Of a stretch of DNA of 64,000 bases, positions 53,619 through 60,946 are shown piece by piece. Where the stretch lies: the NCBI RefSeq assembly GCF_029910095.1, contig NZ_CP094526.1, positions 1,860,001 to 1,924,000 of the forward strand. Reading direction: 5' to 3'. The position numbers and the translations under genes are program-made. The DNA comes from Bradyrhizobium sp. ISRA464 (GTDB taxonomy: Bacteria > Pseudomonadota > Alphaproteobacteria > Rhizobiales > Xanthobacteraceae). Positions within the stretch are counted from its first letter, which is position 1. Each line of letters opens with the position of its first letter. The notes under the pieces were generated by a model. It was not told the DNA's origin, ran no database searches, and saw only the letters and a list, made by a program, of their open reading frames with translations.

Positions 53619-53903
53619 TCAGTCGCAAACCTGGACGCGGCGGAAACGCCAACCGTAGCCGTCCCAGAACCGCTCACGAACCCAGCGGCAAGGGGCTTCT
53701 TCGACGTAGACCGGCGCCGGTGCAACATAGACCGGGGCGGGACGGGCTCCCGCAATAGCGCCGCCGAGCAGGGCGCCGCCGATCAGGCCGCCGGCAACGC
53801 CGGCCGCGATCGCGCCGCCGTCACCGGCCTTGGCGGCCGGAGCAACGGCCAGCGAACCGGCAATCGTGGTAACGGCGACAAGGGCAGCTAAAGTCTTCTT
53901 CAT
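53619..53903 (-). CDS. Glycine-zipper exported small protein (paralogue 1)
   Basis: 94 residues. Signal peptide about residues 1-26 (AVAPAAKA). The mature part opens with a glycine-zipper segment (GAIAAGVAGGLIGGALLGGA), then a Pro/Ala/Val stretch (PAPVYVAPAPVYVEEAP) and a conserved C-terminal motif CRWVRERFWDGYGWRFRRVQVCD, where the two cysteines could form a disulfide. The same C-terminal motif and zipper occur in the neighbour at 54138. Probably periplasmic or outer-membrane associated; function unknown. Confidence 0.85.
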   Translation of the reverse strand: MKKTLAALVAVTTIAGSLAVAPAAKAGDGGAIAAGVAGGLIGGALLGGAIAGARPAPVYVAPAPVYVEEAPCRWVRERFWDGYGWRFRRVQVCD

Positions 53904-54137
53904 GTCTTTGGCTCTCCTGGAAGGGGTGGCGCCGTGGTCCGACGCCGGGTTTGAGATGACTCACACGCTGGTTCGAACTGCTGTCTTGCTAAACAGCGCA
54001 GAACAGTCAATCGAAAGTAAACGTCGGCGGCTCTATCGGCCAAGAAAGCGGTTTTTTCAGGCCACATAAAGCGGACGTCCCGGAAAACAGTCGGTTCTCC
54101 GGGACGTCTGGTTCGATTTAATCGAGATGAACGGCGA

Positions 54138-54437
54138 TTAATCGCAGACCCTGACGCGGCGAATCCGCCAGCCGTAGCCATCCCAGAAGCGCTGGCGCTG
54201 CCAATAGCAGTCCGGGCCGTAGTAGCCGGGCCCTGCAACATAAGCCGGTGGCGCGTAATAGCCGGGGCCGTAATAGCGGTTCTGCGATGCGATCGCGCCG
54301 CCGACAATGGCGCCGCCAATCAAGCCTGCAGCGACGCCAGCGGCGACACCGCGTTGTGCGTGGGCAGGGGCGGGGACCGCCACGGTCGAAACCGCCAGGG
54401 CGGCGACGGCGCAAAGCGCCAGCAATGTCTTCTTCAT
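54138..54437 (-). CDS. Glycine-zipper exported small protein (paralogue 2)
   Basis: 99 residues. Signal peptide about 1-28 (ending APAHA). A glycine zipper (GVAAGVAAGLIGGAIVGGAI) is followed by a Tyr/Gly/Pro-rich section (YYGPGYYAPPAYVAGPGYYG) and the C-terminal CYWQRQRFWDGYGWRIRRVRVCD, clearly homologous to the protein at 53619. The pair look like a tandem duplication with divergence in the linker. GGTGAGG precedes the ATG at 54437. The gap between the two genes (53904-54137) has no obvious feature. Confidence 0.85.
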   Translation of the reverse strand: MKKTLLALCAVAALAVSTVAVPAPAHAQRGVAAGVAAGLIGGAIVGGAIASQNRYYGPGYYAPPAYVAGPGYYGPDCYWQRQRFWDGYGWRIRRVRVCD

Positions 54438-54870
54438 GGCCTCACCTTTTCTCTCGCGAGCGGGGACAGCATGCAAGTGATCTGTCTCGCCGAAGGTTCC
54501 ATATTTCGCTTGAACGATCAATGAACGGAGCCGCCTCATTTGGCCACGAATGCGTGTAGATTTCGCCATGTCTCGCGCCGCACAAACCGAGGACGTGCCT
54601 GTGGACAACGGAGAAATGCCGGTCACTGCACGGCCGACGGCGCCGGCAGCGATGCTGGCGGTGGTGGCGACTGCGGCGGCGATGGTGGGGGAGGCGGCAG
54701 CGGCGATTGAGTGCCACGCGCCTGGCGAGCGCCAGAATGGGCTTCGATGCCCGATCAGTTTAGACTCGTTCCAATATGAATCCCGCATCAGTTTGGAATT
54801 GCTTCAAAAAGCGCTTTTTCCTTTTGCATCCGGCGAGACCCGACAATATCGATAATAGCAAGCATCACCG
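54438..54870. other. Divergent intergenic region upstream of bfd
   Basis: 433 bp with no convincing gene (a 101-codon frame at 54550-54855 is rejected). A degenerate Irr-box-like sequence TTTAGACTCGTTCCAAT is at 54759-54775, with three mismatches to the palindrome TTTAGAA-N3-TTCTAAA. It is about 96 bp before the bfd start. Confidence 0.35.
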
Positions 54871-55155
54871 ATGGACCTGCCCGTGATTGTCTGTTCCTGT
54901 AACGTCCTCAGCGACCAAGATGTCCGCAATGCCGTGAGCACCGGCGGGTCCCTGACACGAAATGCCAAGCAGATGTACGGCTGTCTCGGCTGCAGCGCCG
55001 AATGCGGCCGTTGCGCGCGCACGATCAAGGCCATCATTGATGAGGCGCTGGGTCCCTGCGCCAAGGCCTGCTGCGCCGGCTGCCCGCACAGCCATCCCCA
55101 CGCGGCCAACGACGAGGACGCCGAGCCCGCCGAATTCGCGCTCGCGGCCTGCTGA
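54871..55155 (+). CDS. bfd: Bacterioferritin-associated ferredoxin (Bfd-like [2Fe-2S] protein)
   Basis: A 94-residue [2Fe-2S] protein. Cysteines C8 and C10 (VCSCN) and C45 and C48 (CGRC) match the CxC...CxxC ligands of Bfd, which reduces the iron core of bacterioferritin to release Fe2+. The protein is longer than E. coli Bfd: two more cysteines (C38, C41) lie just before the CxxC and a Cys/His-rich tail (CAKACCAGCPHSHPH) follows. Bfr is encoded 133 bp downstream, which supports the call. Confidence 0.93.
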   Translation: MDLPVIVCSCNVLSDQDVRNAVSTGGSLTRNAKQMYGCLGCSAECGRCARTIKAIIDEALGPCAKACCAGCPHSHPHAANDEDAEPAEFALAAC

Positions 55156-55228
55156 TCCCTCCCCAAATCGACTGCAATCAGGATTATCCACGCGCTTCCG
55201 CGGAGGGTTGCCCTTGCTAGCAATCTGA

Positions 55229-55246
55229 CTTAGAAGCGTTCTAAAG
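55229..55246 (+). promoter_or_regulatory. ICE / Irr box upstream of bfr
   Basis: CTTAGAAGCGTTCTAAAG: the near-perfect palindrome TTAGAA-N3-TTCTAA, which matches the iron control element bound by Irr in Bradyrhizobium and other Rhizobiales. It lies 42 bp before the bfr start codon at 55288. Confidence 0.75.
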
Positions 55247-55287
55247 TTGGAATCTGGCCGATTTGGCCGCGACAGGTGGAGTGGATC

Positions 55288-55776
55288 ATGCAAGGCGACC
55301 CGAAGGTCATCGATTATCTCAACAAGGGGCTGCGCAGCGAACTGACCGCCATCAACCAGTACTGGCTCCACTATCGGATGCTGGACAACTGGGGCCTGTT
55401 GGAGATGGCCAAGGTCTGGCGCAAGGAATCCATCGAGGAGATGGAGCACGCCGACAAGTTCGTCGCTCGCATCCTGTTCCTTGAGGGTTTTCCGAATCTG
55501 CAGGTGCTTGATCCCCTGAAGATCGGCCAGAACGTCCAGGAAATCATCGAGTGCGATCTCGCGTCCGAAATTGCCGCACGCGCGCTGTACGAGGAGGCGG
55601 CGACTCACTGCCACGGCGTCAAGGACTATGTCAGCCGCGACCTGTTCGAGGAGCTGATGAAGGACGAGGAGGATCACATCGACTTCCTCGAGACCCAGCT
55701 CGACCTGATCAAGCGTATCGGCCTTGAGCTCTACACCCAGAAGCACGTCGGCCATCTGAAGGGCGAGGATTCCTGA
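55288..55776 (+). CDS. bfr: Bacterioferritin
   Basis: A 162-residue haem-containing ferritin that stores iron as a 24-mer. All ferroxidase ligands are present: E18, E51, H54, E94, E127 and H130; the haem ligand M52 is in [10 protein letters not shown]. The start ATG at 55288 ([14 protein letters not shown]) is the family N-terminus; an in-frame ATG four codons upstream is less likely. The Irr box upstream indicates iron-dependent control, and a terminator follows. Confidence 0.97.
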   Translation: MQGDPKVIDYLNKGLRSELTAINQYWLHYRMLDNWGLLEMAKVWRKESIEEMEHADKFVARILFLEGFPNLQVLDPLKIGQNVQEIIECDLASEIAARALYEEAATHCHGVKDYVSRDLFEELMKDEEDHIDFLETQLDLIKRIGLELYTQKHVGHLKGEDS

Positions 55777-55809
55777 GCGGCGTTCGCTGGATCATCCCCA
55801 AAATTGCGA

Positions 55810-55836
55810 GAGGCCGCCCATACGGGCGGCCTCTTT
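55810..55836 (+). terminator. Terminator after bfr
   Basis: GAGGCCGCCC-ATAC-GGGCGGCCTC followed by TTT: a perfect 10-bp stem between bfr and the convergent gene at 55866. Confidence 0.85.
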
Positions 55837-55865
55837 CGCTTGTGGTATCGGTTGGATCCGGCGCG

Positions 55866-56273
55866 TCAGTAGCACCGGGTGATGTTGACAGTTCGGTCTC
55901 CACCGCGTCCGGGAACCGTGACACTCTCGGTCGGACAGCTCGACACATAGGGACGGTCCGACGGCACGACCGCCGGCGGATAGCGATGCGCCCAGTCCCA
56001 GGGAACGTCATAGGTGTAGGTGTAGCGGACGTCGTTCGAGATCGGCGGCGCGGCCTCGACGAGCGGCTCTTCGAACGGGCCGTAATCAAAGCCGACGGTG
56101 GCCGGCCAGAAGGTGCCGGGCACACGTCCATGATGACGGAAGGCCGGATGGTGTGCGGCGAATGCACCGCGCGCCGCCGCGCCCGATCTTGCGAAAGTCT
56201 CGGTCGCGCCCGCAAATATCAGCGCGGCAACGCCCGCGGACGCAATAAGCGTCCGATAGATTCTACACGCCAT
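55866..56273 (-). CDS. Exported hypothetical protein
   Basis: About 135 residues, no recognised domain. The N-terminus (RTLIASAGVAALIFAGATETFA) is a signal peptide. The mature part contains AHHPAFRHHGRVPGTFWP, a Tyr-rich stretch (DVRYTYTYDVPWDWAHRYPP) and ends GGDRTVNITRCY with one of two Cys. Similar small exported proteins are common in Bradyrhizobium. Start at 56273 or 56285. Confidence 0.7.
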   Translation of the reverse strand: MACRIYRTLIASAGVAALIFAGATETFARSGAAARGAFAAHHPAFRHHGRVPGTFWPATVGFDYGPFEEPLVEAAPPISNDVRYTYTYDVPWDWAHRYPPAVVPSDRPYVSSCPTESVTVPGRGGDRTVNITRCY

Positions 56274-56422
56274 GGCACGCACCAATTCTTGCGTTACGGA
56301 CTCGGTGAGTGACGCTAAGCCGTGCCCCGCTGCGTCCGCAAATTCATACTTAATTATTAGTTAAGAAGTAATCTTAATAGGGAGACTTGTCTCAAAACCT
56401 CGGGAGGCTCCGCCGCGCCGCG

Positions 56423-57028
56423 TCACAGCTGGGTCTTGTAGCGCTCGTAGACCGCCTCCTGGGTCTCCGGTTCGCCGAGCGCGGTCTGCTCGTGGATCAC
56501 TTGGCTGATGCTCGGAAACACCTTGCGTTCGACCCGCGTCTCCGCCGCCCACAATTTCGAGCGCATCAGCGCCTTGCCACAGTGGAAATAGGCTTCCTTG
56601 ACGTCGACGCGCAGCACTGCGCGTGGCGGCTTGCCGAACTCGATCATCGCCGCAAGCAGATCCGGATCGGCCGACAGCCGGCCCTTGCCGCCGACCCGCA
56701 GCGTCTCGTCGATGCCAGGCACGAAGAAGATCAGCTGCAGGAGGCCCGTGCCTTCGACGATGTTGTGGAAACTGTCAATGCGATTGTTGCCGGAGCGGTC
56801 CGGAAGCAACAGTTCGTTTGGCCCTGTCACGCTGACGAAGCCCGGCGTGCCGCCGCGCGGCGACGCATCGACGCTGCCGTCGGAGCCGGAGGTTGCCAGC
56901 ACGCAGAACGGCGACATCTCGATGAACTTTCGTGCGTGCGCGTCGATCCCCGGACGCGCTTTGGCGATCACGCGTGCGGTTGGCTGCGGATAGATCGTGG
57001 CGAGGTCGGTTGCGGCAAGATCGGTCAC
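56423..57028 (-). CDS. PPOX-type flavoprotein (MSMEG_1061-like)
   Basis: A 201-residue FMN-binding split-barrel protein of the pyridoxamine-phosphate-oxidase superfamily. SPFCVLATSGSDGSVDASPRGGTPGFVSV near residues 39-67 is the family signature and FMN-contacting region; NNRIDSFHNI and GTGLLQLIFFVPG form the barrel strands; ALMRSKLW is a typical C-terminal segment. These proteins are F420- or FMN-dependent reductases or hydrogen-peroxide-related proteins; the specific reaction is not evident. Confidence 0.88.
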   Translation of the reverse strand: MTDLAATDLATIYPQPTARVIAKARPGIDAHARKFIEMSPFCVLATSGSDGSVDASPRGGTPGFVSVTGPNELLLPDRSGNNRIDSFHNIVEGTGLLQLIFFVPGIDETLRVGGKGRLSADPDLLAAMIEFGKPPRAVLRVDVKEAYFHCGKALMRSKLWAAETRVERKVFPSISQVIHEQTALGEPETQEAVYERYKTQL

Positions 57029-57161
57029 GGCTCCCCCGTCGGATGAGATTTGAGATTAGCACCGAGCGCCGGGCGCGTCATCTCGACGTCATCTAAACCG
57101 CGTCCGCGGTGGCGAAGCAGTTGTTGACGCGATTGGGCACGAACAGTGCTGACATGCATGC

Positions 57162-57491
57162 TCAAAGAATCAGCGAAACGAAGCCACGGGACTTGATGCA
57201 GTGCGAAATCATCGTTGACGCGTCGAGCGGCTGACCGGGTCCGAACAGTTCGCCGGCGAAGGTCGGCGTCAGCATGCTGGCGGCCGAGCCGCCGGAGCCG
57301 TGCAGCACCAGCACCGGCTGTCCGCTCGGTGCGCCGATCGTGGTGTAGTGCAGCCGCAGCTCCGGCATGATCTCGCTGGTGTGGAATTTGAAGTCCTTCG
57401 CGGTCCACTCGCCGTCCTTCGGCGCGGGATAATCTGCAGCCATGGCCGGTACCGATAACGAGACGACAGCGGCGGTGAGCGCCGCGCACAA
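57162..57491 (-). pseudogene. Truncated alpha/beta hydrolase (homoserine O-acetyltransferase-like)
   Basis: Residues 1-90 read as the N-terminus of an exported alpha/beta hydrolase: PAPKDGEWTAKDFKFHTSEI, LRLHYTTIGAP, QPVLVLHGSGGSAASML (oxyanion region) and FAGELFGPGQPLD. After GPGQPLDAS the sequence departs (TMISHCIKSRGF) and stops, so the catalytic Ser, Asp and His of a roughly 340-residue protein are missing. The 5' end also lacks an ATG: the frame starts only at a TTG. This looks like a deletion remnant. The stretches on either side (57029-57161, 57492-57612) have no recognisable gene. Confidence 0.75.
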
Positions 57492-57612
57492 ACGGATGAT
57501 CGTGCTTCTCCCCGGGGCGCGGCGTATTTGTCCAGCCGCATGGGCGCAAGCCTATCATGACAGAGCGAGCTGTCCGAGTGGCCCGCCGCGCGACCGGGGG
57601 AGAATTGTCGCG

Positions 57613-58014
57613 CTAGCTCGCCCTCAAGATGTTGAGCGCATACCATCCCCAGTAGACGCGATGGCGCTGGATCAGGCCGTCCTTGATCTCCATGACCTCG
57701 ACGAGATCCATCTGATCGCCGTCCGGAGACTGTCGCGGATATTCCCAGGTGATGATCCGGCCGTCGGTGAAGAAGCCTTGCTTGAAGCGCCTGCGCTGCG
57801 GCGGGTTGGTGCGGAACACCCGCGTGACGAACTCGCGCAGCATATCCTTTCCGCGGACGATCCCCTCGCTTGTCTGCATCAGGTGCTGAACCAGCGGGCT
57901 TTCGATCGAGGCGTCGGGGGCATAGAGCGCCAGCGCCGCTTCCAGGTCCTTGTTGCCGAGGGCTTCGTCCCAAAGCCTGTAGATGCGTTCCGCATCGTTC
58001 CTGTCGGATGTCAT
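57613..58014 (-). CDS. NTF2-like / SnoaL-type protein
   Basis: 133 residues with the NTF2 fold: IYRLWDEALGNKDLEAALALYAPDASIES in the helical part, GRIITWEYPRQSPDGDQMDLVEVMEIKDGLIQRHRVYWG in the sheet. Probably a small polyketide-cyclase-like or isomerase-like protein; no function can be assigned. It is divergent from the ArsR-type regulator, which may control it. Confidence 0.85.
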   Translation of the reverse strand: MTSDRNDAERIYRLWDEALGNKDLEAALALYAPDASIESPLVQHLMQTSEGIVRGKDMLREFVTRVFRTNPPQRRRFKQGFFTDGRIITWEYPRQSPDGDQMDLVEVMEIKDGLIQRHRVYWGWYALNILRAS

Positions 58015-58075
58015 GACTGTTCCCTTGTCTTTCTGTTGACCTGTACCGATTTGAGCTGAAGACGCGGCTCTGATG

Positions 58076-58093
58076 TTTCAGGAAAATCTGAAA
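58076..58093. promoter_or_regulatory. Possible operator between the NTF2-like and ArsR-type genes
   Basis: TTTCAG-N6-CTGAAA inverted repeat in the divergent intergenic region, 46 bp before the ArsR-type start. An operator for that regulator is plausible but not shown. Confidence 0.4.
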
Positions 58094-58138
58094 TAAGTTT
58101 CGCTACGTCCTGAATATGGTTAGGACGTTGCTGTCGAC

Positions 58139-58843
58139 GTGGAGGACGATGCGGTGGGATCATCCCAGTCCGTGCAGACAGGATTTTCGCGGATCGCGGA
58201 GGCGCTTGGCGATCCGGCGCGCGAGGCGATGGTCAGCGCGCTCGCCGACGGCAAGGCGTTGCCCGCCGGCGAACTTGCCGCCGTCGCTGGGATCTCGCCG
58301 CAAAGTGCGAGCGCGCATCTGCAGAAGCTGGTCGATGCGCGCGTGCTGTCGGTCTGGGCTCAGGGCAGGTTCAGGTATTATCGGATCAAGGACGACGACG
58401 TTGCGGCGTTGATCGAGACCCTGGTCGACCTGGCCGCCAGAACCAATGCTACGCGCAGGCATGCGATGCCGGCCGAACAGCTCAGGCAATCTCGCACCTG
58501 CTACCATCATTTGGCGGGTCAGCTCGGCGTGCTGCTGTCGAATGCGCTGGTTCGCCGCCGGCTCGTCGTCGTCGATGGCTGCAGCGGTCACGTGACCGAG
58601 CAGGGGCTGGCTTGGTGCCGGGCCGAGAAGATCGATTTCGACCCTGCGCGGCAGCCGCATCTGCGGCTCTGCAACGACTGGACCGAGCGCGTGCCGCATC
58701 TCGCCGGTCCCTTTGCCAATGCGGTGCTCGCGCGACTGCTCGCGGCGCGCTGTGTCGCACCGCATCGCATTCCGCGTGCGTTGCGGATCACGGATCGGGG
58801 ACGGGCGTTTTTCGATCGGCTAGGCGTGCAGGTTCCGTTTTGA
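58139..58843 (+). CDS. ArsR-type winged-helix regulator
   Basis: A 234-residue regulator with an N-terminal ArsR winged HTH (GFSRIAEALGDPAREAMVSAL, then LPAGELAAVAGISPQSASAHLQKLVDARVL and the wing WAQGRFRYYRI). The C-terminal part (residues 105-234) is longer than in simple ArsR proteins and contains CYHHLAGQLGVLLSNALV, which resembles the helical C-terminal domain of larger ArsR-family regulators. No cysteine motif for metal binding is seen. The start is GTG at 58139. It probably controls the divergent NTF2-like gene. Confidence 0.85.
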   Translation: MEDDAVGSSQSVQTGFSRIAEALGDPAREAMVSALADGKALPAGELAAVAGISPQSASAHLQKLVDARVLSVWAQGRFRYYRIKDDDVAALIETLVDLAARTNATRRHAMPAEQLRQSRTCYHHLAGQLGVLLSNALVRRRLVVVDGCSGHVTEQGLAWCRAEKIDFDPARQPHLRLCNDWTERVPHLAGPFANAVLARLLAARCVAPHRIPRALRITDRGRAFFDRLGVQVPF

Positions 58844-58857
58844 CTACGTCAAATACG

Positions 58858-59103
58858 CTAGCGGCCGTCATCGACATCCGTCTCGGGGCGATCGTTGCCG
58901 GCGGCGGTTTCGGTCGTCCACTTGCCGTCGGAGGTTTCGTACTGGATCGCCTCGGTGCGCCCGGGGACGCGTTGCTCCGTCGCGGCCCGGCGCGCGGCGG
59001 CGAGCGCTGCGGCATGCGTTGGAAACGGTTCCGAAAACACCCCGTTGACGGTATAGGCCCAGCCACCATCGTGCTGAACGACCTTATAGATCACGTGGCT
59101 CAT
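58858..59103 (-). CDS. DUF2188 protein
   Basis: 81 residues with the DUF2188 core: IYKVVQHDGGWAYTVNGVFS, EPFPTHAAALAAARRAA and EAIQYETSDGKW. The domain is a small alpha-beta unit of unknown function, common in Rhizobiales. It ends 14 bp after the convergent ArsR-type gene. Confidence 0.8.
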   Translation of the reverse strand: MSHVIYKVVQHDGGWAYTVNGVFSEPFPTHAAALAAARRAATEQRVPGRTEAIQYETSDGKWTTETAAGNDRPETDVDDGR

Positions 59104-59224
59104 CGGGAACCTCGCTCCGCTTTGGACGATGAGGGGTGCCAGAATAAACCACGATGTCGTATTTTGCAGCAGCCGATCGTCCTTGGGGCAGCCGCCCCCT
59201 CATCCCGGGGCGAGGGAGACCATC

Positions 59225-59491
59225 ATGTGCCGCAACATCAAGACACTGTTCAACTTCGAGCCGCCTGCCACGGAGGAGGAGATCCACGCCTCGGCGCTGC
59301 AGTTCGTGCGCAAATTGTCCGGCTTCAACAAGCCGTCGCAAGCCAATGAGGCCGCGTTCAACCGTGCCGTGTCCGAGGTCTCCGAGGCGGCGCGAAAACT
59401 CCTGATCTCGTTGCAGACCACGGCGCCGGCGCGCGACCGCGAGGTCGCGGCTGAAAAGGCGAGGGAGCGCTCCCGTTTGCGGTTCGGCTGA
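59225..59491 (+). CDS. DUF2277 protein
   Basis: 88 residues starting MCRNIKTLFNFEPPATEEEI, the invariant N-terminus of DUF2277, followed by helices ALQFVRKLSGFNKPSQANEAAF and VSEVSEAARKLLISL. Function is unknown. CGAGGGAGACC precedes the ATG at 59225; the longer upstream frame is not conserved-looking. Confidence 0.88.
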   Translation: MCRNIKTLFNFEPPATEEEIHASALQFVRKLSGFNKPSQANEAAFNRAVSEVSEAARKLLISLQTTAPARDREVAAEKARERSRLRFG

Positions 59492-59579
59492 AGCCCCGAC
59501 ATTCCGCGATGCACGTCACGGTATAGCTGGACGCTCCCGGGCATGATTGGCCGCTCATCCCGTTCCCCGGAGCAACGCC

Positions 59580-59807
59580 ATGAAGCCTGCCGTCCTGCTC
59601 ACCCTCTGCTCGGTCGCGTTCGCTGTCCTGTGGACCTGCGGCATGCTGTGGTCGAGCGGCGCGATTGATCTCGCCAACGTCATCATCCTGTCGGTCTGCG
59701 GGGTGTTCGCGGGCGTTGCCTGGTACTACGCGATGCGCTGGGTCTTCCAGCTCATCCACCTCGTTTCGCCCTGCGATCGACCGGTCAACCCGGGTGTGGA
59801 CCGCTGA
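59580..59807 (+). CDS. Small two-helix membrane protein
   Basis: 75 residues with two hydrophobic helices (AVLLTLCSVAFAVLWTCGMLW and ANVIILSVCGVFAGVAWYYA) and a short polar tail. No domain is recognised. CCGGAGCAACGCC precedes the ATG at 59580. It may be co-transcribed with the DUF2277 gene (88-bp gap). Confidence 0.7.
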   Translation: MKPAVLLTLCSVAFAVLWTCGMLWSSGAIDLANVIILSVCGVFAGVAWYYAMRWVFQLIHLVSPCDRPVNPGVDR

Positions 59808-59884
59808 GTATCAGGCCTTGCGCCAGGGCGCGCTTGCAAAGCGGCTCCAACCGGCGTTGTCTATTGCGAACTGAGGGGCGCGCC

Positions 59885-60298
59885 ATGCGCATCATCATTG
59901 CACTTGTCGTTGCGCTGGCGTCGTCGGCCGCTTGCGCTGGCACGTCCGAAGGCTACGGCATGGGCGGCTGGATCGGAAAATTCCAGCCCGAGATCGACCG
60001 GGCCAACGCCACCGGCGAGCTATTCCGCATCAAGGGACATTGTCAGTCGAACTGCACGCTGTTCTTCGGGCTGCGCAATGTCTGTGTCGAGCGCAGCGCG
60101 ACGCTGTTGTTTCACGCCGGCCACGACCGCCAGCGCAACATCAATGCGACGTCGACCCAGCGAATGCTGAATGCCTACAAGCCCGCGCTGCGGCAATACG
60201 TGCTTGCGCATCACTACATGGATACGCTGGAATTCCACGCGATCCCGGGTGCGATGATCATCGACCGGTTCGGCTACAAGGAGTGCCCGCGCAGCTAA
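59885..60298 (+). CDS. Exported hypothetical protein with conserved cysteines
   Basis: 137 residues. Signal peptide about 1-18 (VALASSAACA). The mature domain has IKGHCQSNCTLFFGLRNVCV, with three closely spaced Cys, then RSATLLFHAGHDRQRNINA and MLNAYKPALRQYV. The GHCxSNCTLFFG...VCV...LLFHAGHD pattern resembles the degenerate ClpP-like or exported fold seen in several uncharacterised alphaproteobacterial proteins; no function can be given. It is convergent with the collagen-like gene; a hairpin aaggacaagaag/cttcttgtcctt (60298-60326) overlaps both ends. Confidence 0.7.
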   Translation: MRIIIALVVALASSAACAGTSEGYGMGGWIGKFQPEIDRANATGELFRIKGHCQSNCTLFFGLRNVCVERSATLLFHAGHDRQRNINATSTQRMLNAYKPALRQYVLAHHYMDTLEFHAIPGAMIIDRFGYKECPRS

Positions 60299-60310
60299 GG
60301 ACAAGAAGGG

Positions 60311-60838
60311 TTACTTCTTGTCCTTCTTGCGGTGCTTCTTCTTTTTCTTGTGATCATCGTCGTCGTCATCATCTTCGCCGTAATCGCCGGGGTCGACGTC
60401 AAGGGCGATCGCCTCCGCGGCTGCGCGTTCGGCTGCGTCGCGCGCGGCTTGCTCGGCCGCTTCGCGCTCCTTGGTGCGCTTGTAGTCTTCCCAGGCGTCG
60501 AAGATCATGTGCAGCCACGGCATCACCTGGTCGATTGACGGCAGCTGCCCGGGCGGTCCGGCTTCGCCGCGCGGACCCGCGGGGCCCTGGGGGCCTTGCG
60601 GACCAGGCTCGCCGCGGGCGCCTTGCGGACCCGCCTTGCCCGGCGTCCCGGGCTTGCCCTGCGGGCCTGCCTTGCCGACCGGTCCGGCCTTTCCCTGGGG
60701 ACCCGGCTTGCCGCGCGGGCCTTCCGGCCCCGGCCGCCCCGGATGGCCCTGTGGACCCGGACGTCCCGGCTCGCCCTGACGGCCTTGCGGCCCCTGCGGT
60801 CCTCGCAGCCCCTGGCGGGAAGTTGTGTCGTCAACCAC
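60311..60838 (-). CDS. Collagen-like Gly-X-Y repeat protein
   Basis: 175 residues. Residues 10-97 are an unbroken Gly-X-Y array with 30 Gly positions, rich in Pro, Gln and Lys/Arg (units such as GPQ, GKP, GRP), and can form a collagen triple helix. A helical segment follows ([20 protein letters not shown], then [19 protein letters not shown]) that could act as a trimerisation coiled coil, and the C-terminus is a run of seven Asp after Glu, then Lys/His-rich. There is no signal peptide, so secretion would need another route. Function is unknown. Confidence 0.85.
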   Translation of the reverse strand: MVDDTTSRQGLRGPQGPQGRQGEPGRPGPQGHPGRPGPEGPRGKPGPQGKAGPVGKAGPQGKPGTPGKAGPQGARGEPGPQGPQGPAGPRGEAGPPGQLPSIDQVMPWLHMIFDAWEDYKRTKEREAAEQAARDAAERAAAEAIALDVDPGDYGEDDDDDDDHKKKKKHRKKDKK

Positions 60839-60946
60839 TGATATGCTCCGTCAAGATTTCAGGCTGCTTGTAACAGAGGTTGGATGACAGCTTCAATTCT
60901 GGCGGCCAATGCTGCTGATGCAAGCGATCAACAGTCATAATTCGAT

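Noticed and set aside
54550..54855. A 101-codon frame upstream of bfd
   Set aside because: Ala/Val-rich without a good start, overlaps the candidate regulatory region, and codon usage changes along its length.
60507..60779. A Gly/Pro-rich frame on the plus strand opposite the collagen-like gene
   Set aside because: Complementarity of Gly and Pro codons makes the antisense of a collagen array look collagen-like; the minus frame has the regular Gly-X-Y array plus a sensible C-terminus.
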